A DNA stretch of 64,000 bases from contig NZ_JACCHP010000011.1 of the NCBI RefSeq assembly GCF_016031625.1, positions 1 to 64,000 on the forward strand, written 5' to 3'. Position numbers and translations under genes: made by a program. This DNA comes from Bradyrhizobium agreste (GTDB lineage: Bacteria; Pseudomonadota; Alphaproteobacteria; Rhizobiales; Xanthobacteraceae). How positions within the stretch are numbered: the stretch's first letter is position 1; each line of letters opens with the position of its first letter. Below the pieces are notes generated by a model. The model was given only the letters and a program-made list of their open reading frames with translations, did not search any database and was not told the DNA's origin. This document shows positions 61,828 through 64,000 of the stretch, one piece after another.

Positions 61828-62702
61828 TCTACGACATCCGTCACGTCACCACCTATGAGTACGAGAATCCCGTCAGCTTCGCCCGCTGCACGCTGCGGCT
61901 GGAGCCCGCAAGCGGCGGCGGCCAGGAGCTGATCTCGCACGAGGTCGAGATCCATCCGCGCCCGGCCGAGCGCAATGAGCGGCGCGACTTCTTCGGCACG
62001 CTGACCGAGAGCGTGACGATCGAAGCCGCCCATCGCAATCTGCGCATCGACTCGCGCTCGCGCGTCTCGGTGTCGCGCCGGCCGCCGGCGCGCGATGCGG
62101 TCAGCCCACCCTGGGAGAGCGTCCGCGACATCGCGTTCGAAGCCACCAGCCTCGGACCGTCCTCGCCCGTCGGTTATGTCTTTGCCAGCCCCCTGGTGCC
62201 GGTGCTGCGCCCGGTCAGCGCCTACGCCGGATTGAGCTTTCCGCCCGGCGCGGGCGTTCTCGCCGGCGCCGTCGACCTGATGCGACGCATCCGCGGCGAA
62301 TTCCGCTACGACCCGAAGGCGACCGTGATCTCGACGCCGCTCGACGAGGTGTTCGACAAGCGCCACGGCGTCTGCCAGGACTTTGCCCATGTCATGATTG
62401 CCGGGCTGCGCGGGCTCGGCCTGCCCGCGGCGTATGTCAGCGGCTATTTGCGGACGATTCCGCCGCCGGGCCAGCCGCGGCTGCAAGGTGCCGACGCCAC
62501 CCATGCCTGGGTCTCGCTGTGGTGCGGGGCCGAGCTCGGCTGGATCGATCTCGACCCGACCAACGATCTCCTCATCGGCAACGATCACATCGTGCTGGCC
62601 ATGGGGCGCGATTTTTCCGACGTCTCGCCGATCGACGGCATCATCGTCGGCTCGCCCAAGCAGAAGCTCGGCGTCGCCGTCGACGTGGTGCAGGTGGAGT
62701 AG
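61824..62702 (+). CDS. Transglutaminase family protein
   Basis: A 292-residue protein with an N-terminal transglutaminase-associated beta domain (IYDIRHVTTYEYENPVSFAR) and a papain-like core. The triad is C184 (HGVCQDFAHVMIAGLRGLG), H227 (DATHAWVSLW) and D244 (GWIDLDPTND). It may act as a peptidase that releases or trims peptides joined by the ATP-grasp enzyme. GTG 61824 overlaps the stop of the ATP-grasp gene (GTGA). It is the last gene of the operon; the next gene is on the other strand. Confidence 0.88.
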   Translation: MIYDIRHVTTYEYENPVSFARCTLRLEPASGGGQELISHEVEIHPRPAERNERRDFFGTLTESVTIEAAHRNLRIDSRSRVSVSRRPPARDAVSPPWESVRDIAFEATSLGPSSPVGYVFASPLVPVLRPVSAYAGLSFPPGAGVLAGAVDLMRRIRGEFRYDPKATVISTPLDEVFDKRHGVCQDFAHVMIAGLRGLGLPAAYVSGYLRTIPPPGQPRLQGADATHAWVSLWCGAELGWIDLDPTNDLLIGNDHIVLAMGRDFSDVSPIDGIIVGSPKQKLGVAVDVVQVE

Positions 62703-62767
62703 CCCGATCGCGCGGCCGTTGCCGCACGGGGCGCCGGAGGCGTCCCGTGCAGTCGGTGTCAGCACGC

Positions 62768-64000
62768 TCAGCGCGCCGCGCCGGTGGTCTTCGGCAACAG
62801 CTTCTGCACGTCCGCGGCCATGTCGGCGAGGACGGCCTCCGGCTCCTTGGCGCGGGCGCCCGAGACGATCGAGTTGAGATGATCCTTGATCACGTCGGTG
62901 ATCTTGAGGCCGTTGTCGCCGGGGAAAGCGTACCACTTGGTGAGCAGCGCGAGCTGGCTGACGGCGGTGTAGTTGTTGGGGTTCTTGACGTAGAAGTCCT
63001 TCAGATAGACCTCGTTGGCGACCTTGTTCGGCGGCATATAGCCGGTCGTCGCCGCCATGATCGCGGCGCCCTTGGGGCCGGTCCAGAACTTCACCGCTTC
63101 CCAGGCCGCGTCGCGCTTGGCCTTGTCCTTGGCGAGGATGAGCACGACGTTGCCGCCGGCCGGCAGCCTGCCCTTCGCCGAGGCGACGTCCGGGAACGGA
63201 ATCGTCTTCAGCGCGAACTTGCCGCCGGTCATCTGCGTGACCTTGTTGAGGTCCGACGTCGAGGTGACGTGGAAGCCGGTCTTGCCGGCCGTGAACGCCG
63301 CGCGCATCGACGGCTGGTCCAGATTGGGCATGCCGGCCTCGTTGACCAGCCGCGCGATCGTGTTGATGGCGAACTTGCCTTCGGCGCCGTCGAAGGCGAC
63401 CTTGGTCTCGTCGGCATTGAGCATGGTTCCACCGCGGGAGAACACCGGCGCCTGCCACAGCCAGTTGCCGGTGATGTCCCAGGCATAGGTGACGCCATTG
63501 GTGTCGTTGCCGAGCGCCTTGATCTTCTTGGCGAGCGCGATCAGCTCGTCCCAGCTCTTCGGCAGATTGTTCACGTCGCCGCCGGCCTGCTTCACGAGGT
63601 CGAGGTTGACGTAGACGATCGGCAGCGAGATCGCGAAGGGCAGGGCATAGACCTTGCCGCTGGCGGTGCCGATGTCGAACATCGCCTGGTGGAAGCCCTG
63701 CTTGTCGAAATCCTTCTCCGCGGCGATGTAGCCGTCGAGCTCGGCCGGTATGTTCTTGTCGACCAGGACGCGGATGCGGTTGAGGCCTTGGAACGAGACA
63801 TCAGGCATCTGATTGGTCACGGCCTCGCGCAGCACCTTCTGTGTGCCGTCCTCGTAGGATTCGTAAGGCGCGCGCATGGTGACCTTGATCTCCGGGTGCA
63901 CCTTGGCGAATTCCTCGGCGATGCGCTTGTGCGTCTCGGTGAACAGCTCCGGATAGGGATATTGCATCACGATCTCGGTCTGGGCCTGCGCGAGCGCAGA
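62768..64000 (-). CDS. ABC transporter solute-binding protein, sugar type, N terminus cut by window
   Basis: A periplasmic binding protein of the extracellular solute-binding family 1 type, at least 411 residues. The visible N terminus SALAQAQTEIVMQYPYPELF looks like the end of a signal peptide (cleavage after ALA) followed by the mature start; earlier residues lie beyond position 64000. FAKVHPEIKVTMRAPYESYE, then DGYIAAEKDFDKQG, TNGVTYAWDITGNWLWQAPV and AAWEAVKFWTGPKGAAIMAA are family-typical. Permease and ATPase genes would be expected outside this window. The ligand is unknown. Confidence 0.85.
   Translation of the reverse strand, partial: SALAQAQTEIVMQYPYPELFTETHKRIAEEFAKVHPEIKVTMRAPYESYEDGTQKVLREAVTNQMPDVSFQGLNRIRVLVDKNIPAELDGYIAAEKDFDKQGFHQAMFDIGTASGKVYALPFAISLPIVYVNLDLVKQAGGDVNNLPKSWDELIALAKKIKALGNDTNGVTYAWDITGNWLWQAPVFSRGGTMLNADETKVAFDGAEGKFAINTIARLVNEAGMPNLDQPSMRAAFTAGKTGFHVTSTSDLNKVTQMTGGKFALKTIPFPDVASAKGRLPAGGNVVLILAKDKAKRDAAWEAVKFWTGPKGAAIMAATTGYMPPNKVANEVYLKDFYVKNPNNYTAVSQLALLTKWYAFPGDNGLKITDVIKDHLNSIVSGARAKEPEAVLADMAADVQKLLPKTTGAAR

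Overview
The window is GC-rich alphaproteobacterial chromosome, most likely from Bradyrhizobium or a close relative in the Nitrobacteraceae. The evidence is the codon bias, the density of CoA-linked and aromatic or sugar-acid catabolic genes, and many intergenic palindromic repeats of a kind typical of these genomes, including a roughly 500 bp dispersed repeat at about 31540-32035. No rRNA, convincing tRNA, CRISPR array or prophage was seen. One insertion sequence, an IS110-type transposase, is cut by the left edge.

Layout. 1-3678: IS110 fragment, then a compact livHMGF branched-chain amino-acid-type ABC operon without a binding protein. 3831-7606: a complete set of tetronate (L-threonate/D-erythronate) enzymes, with otnC divergent from ltnD-otnI-otnK, ending at DHAP. 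7776-9467: a chemoreceptor. 9581-26904: a large block of acyl-CoA metabolism (two thiolase/flavin enzymes, YghU-type GST, two acyl-CoA dehydrogenases, three crotonases, two SDRs, two acyl-CoA ligases). At its centre is an APH-fold kinase followed 3 bp later by a DUF6285 protein. I read this as an LvaA/LvaB-like or split ACAD10/11-like 4-hydroxyacyl-CoA module. 27165-28727: a rhomboid protease and a YccF membrane protein. 28860-32280: an accessory, partly AT-rich stretch with a truncated H-NS-like gene, a small ORF, a glycine-repeat surface-type protein and the dispersed repeat. 32282-35071: PEP carboxylase. 35142-42940: SMP-30-like lactonase, an SDR/thiolase/DUF35 set, amidase plus DUF2848, and a pair of 2OG-Fe(II) dioxygenases, the second being AlkB.

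42994-53757: an MFS transporter, then a homoprotocatechuate meta-cleavage cluster (hpaH-hpaF-hpaE-hpaD-FAH protein-TPP enzyme on the minus strand). The MarR-type regulator hpaR is divergent, and a perfect 16 bp palindrome lies in the divergent promoter region. An HpaI-family aldolase and a UxaA/GarD-family dehydratase follow on the plus strand. 54005-55805: a PAS protein whose gene overlaps a chemoreceptor lacking a PAS domain, resembling bipartite CetB/CetA energy taxis. 56005-62702: a three-gene operon of transglutaminase-DUF2126, circularly permuted ATP-grasp fused to an alpha-E domain, and a second transglutaminase; this is a widespread peptide-ligation type system of unknown function. The right edge cuts an ABC sugar-type binding protein gene.

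The most interesting candidates are the split ACAD11/Lva-like module, the ATP-grasp/alpha-E/transglutaminase operon without a visible Anbu protease, the split PAS/chemoreceptor pair, and the hpaR operator with an unexpected TPP enzyme in the hpa operon. All functional calls rest on reading motifs and on remembered families; no searches were run.
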